Positions 35,274 to 44,173 of a stretch of DNA of 64,000 bases are shown here, piece after piece (the stretch's first letter is position 1; each line of letters starts with the position of its first letter). The DNA comes from Thalassospira marina. GTDB taxonomy: Bacteria; Pseudomonadota; Alphaproteobacteria; Rhodospirillales; Thalassospiraceae. The stretch lies in the NCBI RefSeq assembly GCF_002844375.1, contig NZ_CP024199.1, forward strand, positions 4,132,001 through 4,196,000, in the 5' to 3' direction. The position numbers and the translations under genes are program-made. The notes under the pieces were generated by a model that saw only the letters and a list, made by a program, of their open reading frames with translations, ran no database searches and had not been told where the DNA came from.

Positions 35274-36284
35274 GTGGTCATTTTAAATAATGATATTTCC
35301 CCAATCGTCTTATGTGGTGGTTCTGGGACACGTTTATGGCCGTTATCACGCCGGGATTACTCAAAGCAGTTTGTGTCCCTGATTGGTGGCAGGTCCCTGT
35401 TGGAGATGACTTTTTCCCGGTTAAAGCCTTTCGGGTCAATTGTCGCTATCGGTTCGGAAGCACAGCGTTTTCTGGTTGATGAAGCCGCTGGTCTTGCTGG
35501 TTGCGATGTCACGCAGGTGCTTGAACCGTTTGCTCGTGATACAGCCCCTGCGATGGCACTTGGTGCATTGGCGGTTGGCAAAGCAAATGACCTCCTGTTG
35601 TTTTGTCCAGCGGACCATTTTATTCCCGATGACGAGGCTTTTGTGGAAATGGTGCAAGGTGCGGCACCAGCGGCGGCCGAAGGCAAAATCGTAACGTTCG
35701 GTGTTGTGCCGCATGCGCCAAGTACGGCTTATGGCTATATTGAAATGGGTGAAAAGCTAGAGAATGGCTGTTTTCAGTCACGTGGCTTTTTGGAAAAACC
35801 CGGTATTGAACGGGCAACGCAATTTCTGGCATCGGGAAAGCATGTCTGGAATGCCGGGATTTTTCTGGTGCGCCGGGATGTTTTGACGGACGCCCTTGCG
35901 ACATTTGCACCAACAACTCTGAAAGCCTGCGAAGAGGCGATCAGCCATCATTCAAAAGACGGACGGTTTATTCGTCCTGACGCCGCAGCCTTTGCCAATG
36001 CCGAAGCGAAAAGCATCGATTATGCAGTGATGGAAAAGGCCGAGAATGTCGTCGTCTGTCCCTTTTCCGGAAGCTGGAGCGATGTGGGCAGCTGGAATGC
36101 CCTGGCTGATCTTAATCCGGCGGATGAAGCTGGCAATAGCGCGGGTGGCGCGACTGGCAACGTAAAAGCCATTGCGACAGAAAATACATTTGTACATGCG
36201 GACCCGAACCGCCTTGTTGTCACCGTTGGTGTCAAAGACCTGATTGTTGTTGATACGCCAGACGCTGTCATGATCACCACATGA
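35274..36284 (+). CDS. manC: Mannose-1-phosphate guanylyltransferase, short or 3'-truncated form
   Basis: 336 residues with a GTG start (AGGCG six to eight bases upstream). It makes GDP-mannose from mannose-1-phosphate and GTP. Signatures: VLCGGSGTRLWPLSRRDYSK (nucleotide loop), FCPADHFIPDD, YGYIEMGE, FLEKPG and WNAGIFLV. The phosphomannose isomerase domain of bifunctional ManC is absent. The protein also stops at VVDTPDAVMITT, about 20-25 residues before the usual end of single-domain forms. The stop is immediately followed by the broken end of an oppositely oriented fcl fragment. The catalytic domain looks intact, so activity is possible. Confidence 0.85.
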   Translation: MVILNNDISPIVLCGGSGTRLWPLSRRDYSKQFVSLIGGRSLLEMTFSRLKPFGSIVAIGSEAQRFLVDEAAGLAGCDVTQVLEPFARDTAPAMALGALAVGKANDLLLFCPADHFIPDDEAFVEMVQGAAPAAAEGKIVTFGVVPHAPSTAYGYIEMGEKLENGCFQSRGFLEKPGIERATQFLASGKHVWNAGIFLVRRDVLTDALATFAPTTLKACEEAISHHSKDGRFIRPDAAAFANAEAKSIDYAVMEKAENVVVCPFSGSWSDVGSWNALADLNPADEAGNSAGGATGNVKAIATENTFVHADPNRLVVTVGVKDLIVVDTPDAVMITT

Positions 36285-36289
36285 GGTTT

Positions 36290-36469
36290 CTACTGCATCA
36301 ACCAGTTTTTAACTACAGCCTGATCCATAAGATCCAACTCACCCCGATTACATGCAACAATTGCACAGTCTTCCTGTTCCAACCGGCGCACCAATGCGGA
36401 TCCAACCATGCCGATATGCCCTGCAATGTAAATCCGTTTTCGGATGAAATTATATTTCGACCTGGCCAT
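36290..36469 (-). pseudogene. fcl: 5' fragment of GDP-L-fucose synthase gene
   Basis: About 59 codons on the minus strand. RKRIYIAGHIGMVGSALVRR, LEQEDCAIVACNRGELDLMD and QAVVKNWL match the N-terminus of GDP-L-fucose synthase (Fcl/WcaG), including the GxxGMVGS nucleotide loop. The frame runs into a stop right at the junction with manC (36285-36290). The remaining 250 or so residues with the catalytic Ser-Tyr-Lys are gone. It is a relic, not a functional gene. Confidence 0.8.
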
Positions 36470-36699
36470 CGTCAATGCTCCATAGTTGTAAACAGAACGC
36501 ACGAAATCGTTGGATACATCTGAGTGTATCCAACGGACGTCTCTTATTCTGTTATTTTCCGGAAATAGAAAACTAAACAGAATGTGCGGCAGGCGCACTT
36601 CATGTATGGACACAAATCCTATATCAAATAAAAACAAACGGAAAAAATTTATCCAAAAGATAACCGGTCAAACCATAACGCATACCTATGTTTTTCAAC

Positions 36700-38124
36700 T
36701 TACCTCCGACCATGTTCTGCCATAGTCATTCGTGAAAATGCTGCTGCAGATACAAAAATAAACGTAATACCCATTCCAGGAATTTGCAGGCTAAAATCAG
36801 TCAAGGCATGTGCCCCTACAATACACATCACTGATGTACCAACAATCAAATACACACTATCTTTACGAGCTACAAATATAGCTTTGGTAACCTGATAAAA
36901 AACAACAAGAAAAATAACGAACAGAATCACAAACCCATAAAAACCCGTACCAAAATAAAACTCCAGGTAACTATCGTGAGCAAGGCTCCATGTCAGCGGG
37001 CTCAATTTCACATCCTTAAAGGGTCGAAATCCGGGCTCAAAAGTTCCGTAACCATAGCCCGTAGACAATGCCTGTGTCCCTGCTGCCGCTACGGCGTCAT
37101 AAAGATGTAAACGGAGCTGCTGATCTCCTTCAAGATACTCAAATCGCTTCTCTAGCCCGGCCCCGCTAATCGCAAACCCTCCCACCGCCAACAAAACCGC
37201 GCCGGCGATCATCACATTGCCAAAGCGGGGCGATACCATTTTACTAAATCGAAAGCATAAAAGAGCGACAAACACGCCGATCATACCGCTGACAAAACCC
37301 GCGCGGGAATGGGTGAGCATGAGCGCCGTGCCGGTGGTCAGCACGCCGACCAACGGCAACCAGGCACTGACCAGCGTGCCATCAAGCATTTTGCGGGTAA
37401 TCTGGCGGGCGGTGCCGCCATCGCGGAAATCGCGAGCGAGGATTTTAACGAGGTAAACCAGCGAGGCGACGAGGCCGATTGCCGCATAGGTGGCATAGCT
37501 GTTGCGGTTAATAAAAGTGCTGGTCAAATCGCCGCGATAGGCGGTTTTGTCGTACCAAAACACCGTTTCCCAGCCACCGAAATAAACAATGAGGCCATAG
37601 ACAGCGTAAACGGTTGAGACCAGCACAAAGAATTTCAGCATCGTCGATGCATTTTCGCGTTTGCGACCATAGCGCGCTGACAACCAGAAGACACCAGCAT
37701 AGGCCAGCAGCACCATCAGGGCGTCCCATGTCAGGTCCGGGGCGATGGTGACGCGTGGCGCAAGCTCGATACCCAGTTGGGCACTGGCTTCCGCCCAGAT
37801 TGGATGGGCAATGGCGGGAACAATCCCCGGCGTCGCCTGCACAATGATCCAAGCCACAACGATGAAAAACAGGATCATTGGAATTTTTATGCGGGTATAA
37901 AAGCGGCGTTCGCCCTCCGGTGGCGACATCAGGCACGCGATCGCATCCAAAACAACAAGAATACCAACCCACAAGGACAATAAAGACCAGGCCCAGGGAA
38001 GGTTGCTGCCAAAGGGAAGAGGTGCCAGCGCAACCAGTGCGAGCAATCCCCAAAACACGATGCGGCGTAAAAGACGTGCCACTTTCTTCCCTCCATTTCC
38101 CGCAGCAAAGGCGCGATCTGCCAT
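36700..38124 (-). CDS. O-antigen ligase/polymerase family membrane protein
   Basis: 474 residues, about 12 membrane helices. The Wzy_C (PF04932-type) region is recognisable: NRNSYATYAAIGLVASLVYL, ALMLTHSRAGFVSGMIGVFV and the large loop with STGYGYGTFEPGFRPF and SLAHDSYLEFYFGTG, containing the conserved His. It could ligate the finished glycan to an acceptor or act as a second polymerase; sequence alone cannot decide. It is GC-rich except at its 3' end and is divergent from the Wzc-like gene, so both may share a control region at 38125-38300. Confidence 0.85.
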   Translation of the reverse strand: MADRAFAAGNGGKKVARLLRRIVFWGLLALVALAPLPFGSNLPWAWSLLSLWVGILVVLDAIACLMSPPEGERRFYTRIKIPMILFFIVVAWIIVQATPGIVPAIAHPIWAEASAQLGIELAPRVTIAPDLTWDALMVLLAYAGVFWLSARYGRKRENASTMLKFFVLVSTVYAVYGLIVYFGGWETVFWYDKTAYRGDLTSTFINRNSYATYAAIGLVASLVYLVKILARDFRDGGTARQITRKMLDGTLVSAWLPLVGVLTTGTALMLTHSRAGFVSGMIGVFVALLCFRFSKMVSPRFGNVMIAGAVLLAVGGFAISGAGLEKRFEYLEGDQQLRLHLYDAVAAAGTQALSTGYGYGTFEPGFRPFKDVKLSPLTWSLAHDSYLEFYFGTGFYGFVILFVIFLVVFYQVTKAIFVARKDSVYLIVGTSVMCIVGAHALTDFSLQIPGMGITFIFVSAAAFSRMTMAEHGRR

Positions 38125-38307
38125 CGCTTTTGCAAGCTGTCCCTTCTGCCTAATTACCGTTGATCCGGGATCACGTCAGCAATAAACATAATTTTATTGA
38201 TACTTCATCGCCTACTGGTTGCTGCGCGCCTGAAAATTCCGTATAGCTAATCGACAAAACCGGGTTTGGGACAACCCGGGACCAAGGGATACATACCGGG
38301 GGCCAGT

Positions 38308-40605
38308 TTGAGCAACTCCACCACCTCATCGACCGTAACTGCGAATGCGCAGGCGGAAGAAAAACGGTCGCGACTGAAATCGCTGGCCAACAGCTTTACA
38401 CCCAATAACGATAACGACGAAATCGACCTGCAGGAACTTCTGCGCACGCTTTGGCGTCGCAAAAGCGTTATTTTCTCGATCGTCGTTTTGCTGACGGTTC
38501 TGGTCACGCTCGTCGTTTTCCAGATCGCGCCAAAATATACCGCTGCAACCAATGTCATTATCGATGGCCGAAAAAACCAGGTTGTCGATATTGAAAGCGT
38601 GATGAGCGGCGTATCATCCGAAATGGGTGCATTGCTGAGCGAAGTGGAAGTGATCAAATCCAGCTCGCTGATCCGCCGGGTGGTCACTGACCTTAACCTT
38701 GAAAAAGACCCGGAATTCAATGCCGAGCTTCGCGAAGTTCCCTGGTATAAAACCCTTCTCAAGCCGGAAACCTATGTCGGTGATGATTTTCTGGTTTCCA
38801 TAGGTTTGAAAAAACCCGAAGTCCTGCTTAGCGAGACCGAACAGGCCGAAGAACGCACCAACCGTGTGATCAACAATGTCAAAGAGCATATGGATGTCAG
38901 CATTGTTGGCCGTTCCCAGGTCATTGCCATCAGCTTCACCTCGACCAATGCCCGCAAGGCATCGCTGATCGCCAATACCATTGCCGATCAATATATCGTC
39001 GATCAGCTGGAAGCAAAATTCGAGGCCACCCGCCGCGCCACCTCGTGGCTGAATGACCGTCTCGCCTCGCTTCGCGATAAAGTCCAGGTATCGGAAGGTG
39101 CTGTTCAGGCGTATCGGGAATCAATTTCAAGTCAGGTTGGCCAGGGCTCCAAGCTCACCGAACAGCAGATTTCCGAGCTCAACTCCCAGCTTATTCTGGC
39201 CCAGGCCAACCGGGCCGAAGCCCAGGCGCGCTTAAACCAGGTGCAGCGCCTGCTGGGTAACACAGCGGACCTTTCATCCGCCGCCGAAGTTCTGAACTCC
39301 CCCCTGATCCAGCGGTTGCGCGACCAGGAAGCGGAACTTTTGCGCAAAGTATCAGAACTTGAATCCCGTTACGGCAGCCGTCACCCGGCCATGATCAAGG
39401 CCCGGGCCGAGTTGACCGACCTACGTGGCTCGATCGAGCGTGAAGTTCGCAAGATCGCCCAGAGCCTGAAAAACGAGGTTGGTGTTGCCCAGGCACGTGT
39501 CAGCACGCTGCAGCAAAGCCTCAATAGCCTTGAGAGCAAAAACAACACCCAGAACCAGGCTGAAATCCGCCTGCGTGAACTGGAACGCGAAGCAAATGCC
39601 AACCGGCTGCTTTACGAAAACTTCCTCAACCGGTTCAAAGAAACCAACAGCCAGGAAGACCTGCAGCAGGCCGATGCCCGCATCATTTCACGCGCCGAAG
39701 TCCCGGTTGATCCTTCTGCGCCGAAAAAGCAGCTGATCATTGCTGTTGCGTTTGTTGGTTCCATCTTCCTCGGTGTGGTTCTGGTGTTCGTGCTGGAGCA
39801 GCTTGATAACAGCTTCCGCAGTACCGAGCAGCTTGAACAGATTGCCGGTGTACCGGGGATCGGCATGATCCCGCTTCTGACCGGCAACCTGCTGGGCAAA
39901 ACCGATGTCGGACGGTTTCCAACGCACAAGCCCGGTTCGGCAACAACAGAATCGGTCCGCAGCCTGCGCACCTCGCTGATGCTCTCAAACGTGGATAACC
40001 CGCCGCGCATCGTTGGCATTACCTCAACTGTACCTTCCGAAGGTAAATCCACTCTGGCCGCCTGGCTGGCACAGGTTACGTCCAATTCCGGTCAGCGCAC
40101 GCTTCTGGTGGATTGCGACCTTCGTCGTCCCACGGTGCATAAAACCTTTGGTGCGGATAACAAACACAGCCTTGTTGAACTGCTTGCCGATGAATGCACC
40201 ATCGACCAGGCGATCAAGAAAGACGAGGAAACCGGTCTTTACCTGCTGCCGGCCAAGGTCACACAGGCCAATGCGCTTGATCTTCTGTCCTCAAGCCATA
40301 TGCAGACAACCCTGATGGCACTTCGCGAGCATTTCGATTTCATCGTGCTTGATGCGCCGCCAATCCTTGCGGTTTCAGACTCCAAGGTCATCGGCCTGAT
40401 GGCAGATAAAATGCTTTATGTCGTTAAATGGGACAGCACGCCGCGCGGTCTTGTCAAGGCTGGGCTTAAAGAAACCACCGAAGCCGGGATCGACCTTGCC
40501 GGTGCGGTGCTGACCCAGGTCAATGTCAAGAAGCACGCCAAATATGGCTATGGTGATTACGGCTATTATTACGGCCGTTACAAAGACTATTACGCCAAGG
40601 GATAA
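38308..40605 (+). CDS. Wzc/GumC-like polysaccharide co-polymerase with tyrosine autokinase domain
   Basis: About 765 residues. Wzz domain with first membrane helix near 60 (VIFSIVVLLTVLVTLVVF), long periplasmic coiled coil (about 180-430), second helix near 480 (LIIAVAFVGSIFLGVVLVF). The cytoplasmic BY-kinase follows: Walker A in STVPSEGKSTLAAWLA, Walker A' LLVDCDLRRP and Walker B FIVLDAPP. The C-terminus is a tyrosine cluster (YGYGDYGYYYGRYKDYY), the typical autophosphorylation tail. It controls polymer length and links Wzy to the export channel. I prefer TTG at 38308 behind CCGGGGG; TTG at 38266 is an alternative. Confidence 0.92.
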   Translation: MSNSTTSSTVTANAQAEEKRSRLKSLANSFTPNNDNDEIDLQELLRTLWRRKSVIFSIVVLLTVLVTLVVFQIAPKYTAATNVIIDGRKNQVVDIESVMSGVSSEMGALLSEVEVIKSSSLIRRVVTDLNLEKDPEFNAELREVPWYKTLLKPETYVGDDFLVSIGLKKPEVLLSETEQAEERTNRVINNVKEHMDVSIVGRSQVIAISFTSTNARKASLIANTIADQYIVDQLEAKFEATRRATSWLNDRLASLRDKVQVSEGAVQAYRESISSQVGQGSKLTEQQISELNSQLILAQANRAEAQARLNQVQRLLGNTADLSSAAEVLNSPLIQRLRDQEAELLRKVSELESRYGSRHPAMIKARAELTDLRGSIEREVRKIAQSLKNEVGVAQARVSTLQQSLNSLESKNNTQNQAEIRLRELEREANANRLLYENFLNRFKETNSQEDLQQADARIISRAEVPVDPSAPKKQLIIAVAFVGSIFLGVVLVFVLEQLDNSFRSTEQLEQIAGVPGIGMIPLLTGNLLGKTDVGRFPTHKPGSATTESVRSLRTSLMLSNVDNPPRIVGITSTVPSEGKSTLAAWLAQVTSNSGQRTLLVDCDLRRPTVHKTFGADNKHSLVELLADECTIDQAIKKDEETGLYLLPAKVTQANALDLLSSSHMQTTLMALREHFDFIVLDAPPILAVSDSKVIGLMADKMLYVVKWDSTPRGLVKAGLKETTEAGIDLAGAVLTQVNVKKHAKYGYGDYGYYYGRYKDYYAKG

Positions 40606-40607
40606 AG

Positions 40608-41312
40608 ATGCGCTTTATTTCAAAGCGCAGGCTTCCTGCGATTATCGGCCTTCTGGCGGGAACGGGGTTACTCGTTCTCGCCGTGCCCCATACCATTGCA
40701 GCCATGCTGCTGGCACTTTCAACCCAGCGCTACGATTATATCAGCAATCCCAATACCAGCGACACCACGCTGGGCGAGCTTTATGACACGACGATGGATG
40801 CCATCGACTGGGTTCCAACCTCGAAGGCATGGACCCGGATCGGTTATATCGAAATGGAGCGCGCCAAGCGGGCAGATACAACAGAAGATCAAACCGACCA
40901 CTACCTGAAGGCCGACAGCGCCTTTACCTCTGCCCTGACCATTTCGCCAATGGATACCTATACCTGGACACGCCTGACCTTTACCCGCCTGAAAACCGGT
41001 GGCGCAACGGATGGCACCGCAGTTGAGTCGCTGCGCATGTCCCTGCTGACCGGCCCTTATGAGCGTAATATCGCCGTTAACCAGATCAGTTATGCCGTCA
41101 GCCTGTGGTCACAATTAACCCCGGCTGAACAACATGACATCCAGGAAAAAATCCGCTGGATCGACACGCTGGAACACCGGGATCTGGTGGCACTTGCCAA
41201 ACGCAATTCATCAGCTCTCGAAATCACGGTCGGTGCAATGTCCACCGCCCCGACAAATTTATTCCAGCGTTTTATCCGTGATATCAACAAACCCGGTTCA
41301 AATACGAAATAA
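40608..41312 (+). CDS. Membrane-anchored protein of unknown function in the export operon
   Basis: 234 residues starting two bases after the Wzc-like stop, so clearly in its operon. An N-terminal hydrophobic segment (about 10-35, AIIGLLAGTGLLVLAV) is followed by a mainly helical region. It contains two TPR-like stretches (DAIDWVPTSKAWTRIGYIEM and SAFTSALTISPMDTYTWTRL) with the A..P...Y.W spacing seen in single TPR units. I do not recognise a family. A periplasmic or membrane adaptor for the polysaccharide assembly machine is the simplest guess from context. Confidence 0.75.
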   Translation: MRFISKRRLPAIIGLLAGTGLLVLAVPHTIAAMLLALSTQRYDYISNPNTSDTTLGELYDTTMDAIDWVPTSKAWTRIGYIEMERAKRADTTEDQTDHYLKADSAFTSALTISPMDTYTWTRLTFTRLKTGGATDGTAVESLRMSLLTGPYERNIAVNQISYAVSLWSQLTPAEQHDIQEKIRWIDTLEHRDLVALAKRNSSALEITVGAMSTAPTNLFQRFIRDINKPGSNTK

Positions 41313-41831
41313 CCGGCCAAGCTGAAGTAGCGCAGCGTAAAACCATTGATACCCCTAGCAGCGGCCGAACTGATACGACAGCGCCACATCTGTCACCAAA
41401 GCATCACACCACACTTTTTAAGTGCATAATTGACAATTGAAACGCTTGTGACAGCCGGGAATTTGCGAAATCTCAACGCAATCCGCCTAATTTCAGCCCT
41501 ATTACCAAGAATCCGAAACGGCTAATTTGCAGCCAAAAACAGATACTTCCGAATCAGATGACCTCGGGTCATAACCCTACCTGTGCTTTAAGAGGGGGCT
41601 TTCCTATCTGAATATCTGGTATAGAGCTAATGGCCGTTCGAATTATGTTGTAAATTAGCAACAGTGTTGACCCGTTCTCGTGATAAATCACGTCAAACGT
41701 GCAATATTGTTTGCTTACGCGAAATCGCTCCCATAGATTTATTCTCACGGATAAGGGTCAAAAGGCAGGATATGTACGCCTTGTTGCCCACTGGGGACAG
41801 AACAAAGCGCACGTAAGGGAGTCGCTGGAAC
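41313..41831. promoter_or_regulatory. Long upstream region of the Ala-rich protein gene
   Basis: 519 non-coding, AT-rich bases. TTGACA occurs at about 41429 and TTGACC at about 41667. The latter is followed by a perfect palindrome CGTGATAAATCACG (41679-41692, six-base arms with AA between). A promoter with an overlapping operator is plausible. No RNA gene was recognisable. Confidence 0.5.
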
Positions 41832-42773
41832 ATGAAGATGATGAGCAAACTTGCAGCAGTCACTGCATTGGCCGGTGGCATGCTTTTAGGGGCCTATGCC
41901 CCTGCTATGGCACAATCCGCCTCTATTACACCAACCATCATTGCATCGCTACAGTCTGCAAACACGTCACCCGATGCGCTTGCCACAGCTGTACGGGCAC
42001 TGGTTGCGGGAAATCCTGGCGCCGCAGCCACCATTGCCGCTGCTGCTGCCAAATTTAACCCGGCTGCGGCTGGCCTGGTAGCAGGCGCTGCTGCTGCCGC
42101 TGCACCCAGTACTTCCGCCGGTGCGATTGCGGCTTCTGTTGTTGCGGCAGTTCCGACCTCGGCGACAGACGTAACCACTCAGGTCGTCTCGGCAGTTCCT
42201 GCCGCCGCTGCACAGGTTGCCGTTTCGGTTACCAAAGCGGGCGGTGCAAACGCCAATCCGGCAGCCGTTGCTGCCGCTGCGACGCGTGCAGCACCCAGCA
42301 GCGCACTGGCAGTTGCAGCTTCTGTATCAAAAGCCAACCCGACCGCTGCTAACCAGATCGCAAGCCAGGTTGCAGTGGCTGCAGCCCAAAGCGGCTCTAC
42401 GACAAATTCCGGTGCAATTGCAGCAACCGTTGCAGCCAGTGCCAATGTAAATAAGGACAGTGTGGTCAGTTCTGTCGCCGCTGCGACCGGCCAGACAGAA
42501 ACCGAAGTAACCAATCAAGCTGATGACTCGGCAGTTGAAGCATCAACCGCTGCGGCAAATGCAGACGCGACAGTAAACGCCGCGAATAGTGACGTAGCTA
42601 CGGCTGAAACGGCAAATGACCAGGCTGATACCAGTACCCAAACAGCCGAAGCAAACAATGATACAGGCGGTGAAGCCGGTGATGCTGGTGAAGTGGCAAA
42701 TGAAAACGAAACACCCAGCGCTGCTCAGGACGATAATCAGAGTAGCCCAACTCAGCCCCAGAACCAAGGCTGA
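41832..42773 (+). CDS. Secreted Ala-rich repeat protein, unknown function
   Basis: 313 residues. A signal peptide ends near residue 28 (YAPAMA before QSAS). Residues about 45-225 are extremely rich in Ala, Val, Ser and Thr. They form about ten imperfect units of 15 or so residues beginning with NP, AP or VP, for example NPGAAATIAAAAAKF, NPAAAGLVAGAAAAA, VPTSATDVTTQVVSA, APSSALAVAASVSKA and NPTAANQIASQVAVA. The last 85 or so residues are acidic, low-complexity and rich in Asn, Asp, Glu, Gln and Thr. The pattern suggests a short-helix solenoid with a disordered tail. It lies between the Wzc-like and outer-membrane barrel genes, so a role in glycan export or the extracellular matrix is inferred only from position. 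Confidence 0.8.
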   Translation: MKMMSKLAAVTALAGGMLLGAYAPAMAQSASITPTIIASLQSANTSPDALATAVRALVAGNPGAAATIAAAAAKFNPAAAGLVAGAAAAAAPSTSAGAIAASVVAAVPTSATDVTTQVVSAVPAAAAQVAVSVTKAGGANANPAAVAAAATRAAPSSALAVAASVSKANPTAANQIASQVAVAAAQSGSTTNSGAIAATVAASANVNKDSVVSSVAAATGQTETEVTNQADDSAVEASTAAANADATVNAANSDVATAETANDQADTSTQTAEANNDTGGEAGDAGEVANENETPSAAQDDNQSSPTQPQNQG

Positions 42774-42828
42774 TCGGGACACCCTGCCAACATATTAAAT
42801 GCTTGAAGATTTAGTAAGGGGATACAAA

Positions 42829-44085
42829 GTGAAATTTCTTAAAGGGGGACTGCTCGCATCCGTAGCAGTTGGCGCATTGGCGGTTGTTCTTCCGGCAGCG
42901 GCGCAGGAAACAGTTAATCCTGATCAGGCAGTGACCCAGCGCGCGCCTGAAGGATATGAGCCGAACGGCATTACCGTTGGTTCTTTCCGCCTTTATCCGA
43001 AGGTTGAAGCCGCGGAAGAATATAACGACAATATCTACAAGTCGAACACCAACGAAACCGACGATTACATCACCAAGATTTCGCCGGGCCTGCAGTTGCG
43101 TTCGAACTGGAACCGTCACTTCCTGCAGTTTGAAGCATCTTCAGAATTCGGCATTTATGCCGATACCAACGACAACGATTATGCTGACTACAATCTTCGT
43201 GCAACGGGCCGTGCAGATGCAACCGAAGCCCTTAAATTCAACGGTGATGCACGCATGCAGCACCTGCATGAAGACCGTGGTGGCGACGATGTTGCAACCG
43301 ATGCCAAAGAACCGGTTGAATATGACAAACTGACCGGCGTTATTGGCGGCACCTACAAGCCCAACCGCTTTAGCGTTGGCCTGACCGGTACGGTTGACGA
43401 TTACGATTACGACGACAACTCCACCATTGGTGGCGGCACCGACAACAACGATGACCGTGACCGCACCGAAACCAAAGGTGAAGTTCGCTTCGGTTACGAA
43501 ATCCAGACCGGTTACGAAGCCTTCATCAAAAGCTCGGTCAACGAACGTGATTACGATTCGAACGTTGATGATGGTGGTGTGAACCGTGATTCCAGCGGTT
43601 ACAAAGTCCAGGCCGGTATCGCCATTGACCTTGACCGCCTGATCCGTGCCGACCTTGGCGTTGGCTGGATGGAACAGGATTACGATGACCAGTCCCTGAA
43701 GGATGTTGATGGTTATTCGGCAGATGCCCGCATTCGCTGGAACATCACCGAGCTGACCACGCTGCGCGCAACCGCATCGCGTACCATCAACGAAACCACC
43801 ACAACCGGTGCATCGTCGACAATCGGTACTGCAGTTGGTCTTGGTGTGGATCACGAACTGCTTCGCAACCTGATCCTGAATGCCGATGCGAAATATTACA
43901 ACTCTGACTACCAGGGTATTTCGCGCGAAGACGACAAATACACCTATTCCATTGGCGCGGATTACAAACTCAATCGCAACCTCTTTGGCGGCATCAAGCT
44001 GACCCATGAAACCCGCGATTCGACCAACACCGTCAATGAATATGATCAGAATGTGATTATGGTAAAGGTCGGCGGCCAGTTCTAA
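42829..44085 (+). CDS. Outer-membrane beta-barrel protein (BBP2/polysaccharide porin-like)
   Basis: 418 residues, GTG start with AAGGGG eight bases upstream. Signal peptide to about residue 26 (VLPAAAQ). The rest is alternating beta strands rich in Tyr, Asp, Asn and Thr, ending in GGQF with a C-terminal Phe, the signature for BAM-dependent barrel insertion. Opening SFRLYPKVEAAEEYNDNIY is typical of the outer membrane beta-barrel family (BBP2) found beside exopolysaccharide genes. Length would allow about 16-18 strands. Paired with the short export protein downstream, it may be the outer-membrane pore for the polymer. Confidence 0.85.
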   Translation: MKFLKGGLLASVAVGALAVVLPAAAQETVNPDQAVTQRAPEGYEPNGITVGSFRLYPKVEAAEEYNDNIYKSNTNETDDYITKISPGLQLRSNWNRHFLQFEASSEFGIYADTNDNDYADYNLRATGRADATEALKFNGDARMQHLHEDRGGDDVATDAKEPVEYDKLTGVIGGTYKPNRFSVGLTGTVDDYDYDDNSTIGGGTDNNDDRDRTETKGEVRFGYEIQTGYEAFIKSSVNERDYDSNVDDGGVNRDSSGYKVQAGIAIDLDRLIRADLGVGWMEQDYDDQSLKDVDGYSADARIRWNITELTTLRATASRTINETTTTGASSTIGTAVGLGVDHELLRNLILNADAKYYNSDYQGISREDDKYTYSIGADYKLNRNLFGGIKLTHETRDSTNTVNEYDQNVIMVKVGGQF

Positions 44086-44127
44086 TCTGCCGAGTTACCG
44101 TTCCGCATTCTTGTTATAGATGCTATG

Positions 44128-44160
44128 ATCCCTTCGGGTTCGCCCGAAGGGATTTCTTTT
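44128..44160 (+). terminator. Terminator-like hairpin after the beta-barrel gene
   Basis: ATCCCTTCGGG and CCCGAAGGGAT form an 11-bp stem around TTCG, followed by TTCTTTT. It lies between the barrel gene and the export gene and would lower read-through. Confidence 0.8.
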
Positions 44161-44173
44161 AGACAGGTTGGTT

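Noticed and set aside
41832..42773. Ice-nucleation or collagen-like repeat protein
   Set aside because: The repeat is about 15 residues with Pro at position 2 and Ala/Val cores; it lacks the octapeptides of ice-nucleation proteins and the Gly-X-Y of collagen.
43141..44007. 288-codon minus-strand frame opposite the beta-barrel gene
   Set aside because: Val/Ile-rich shadow of the Asp- and Asn-rich barrel sequence, with no ribosome site; the plus-strand gene has a signal peptide and a C-terminal Phe.
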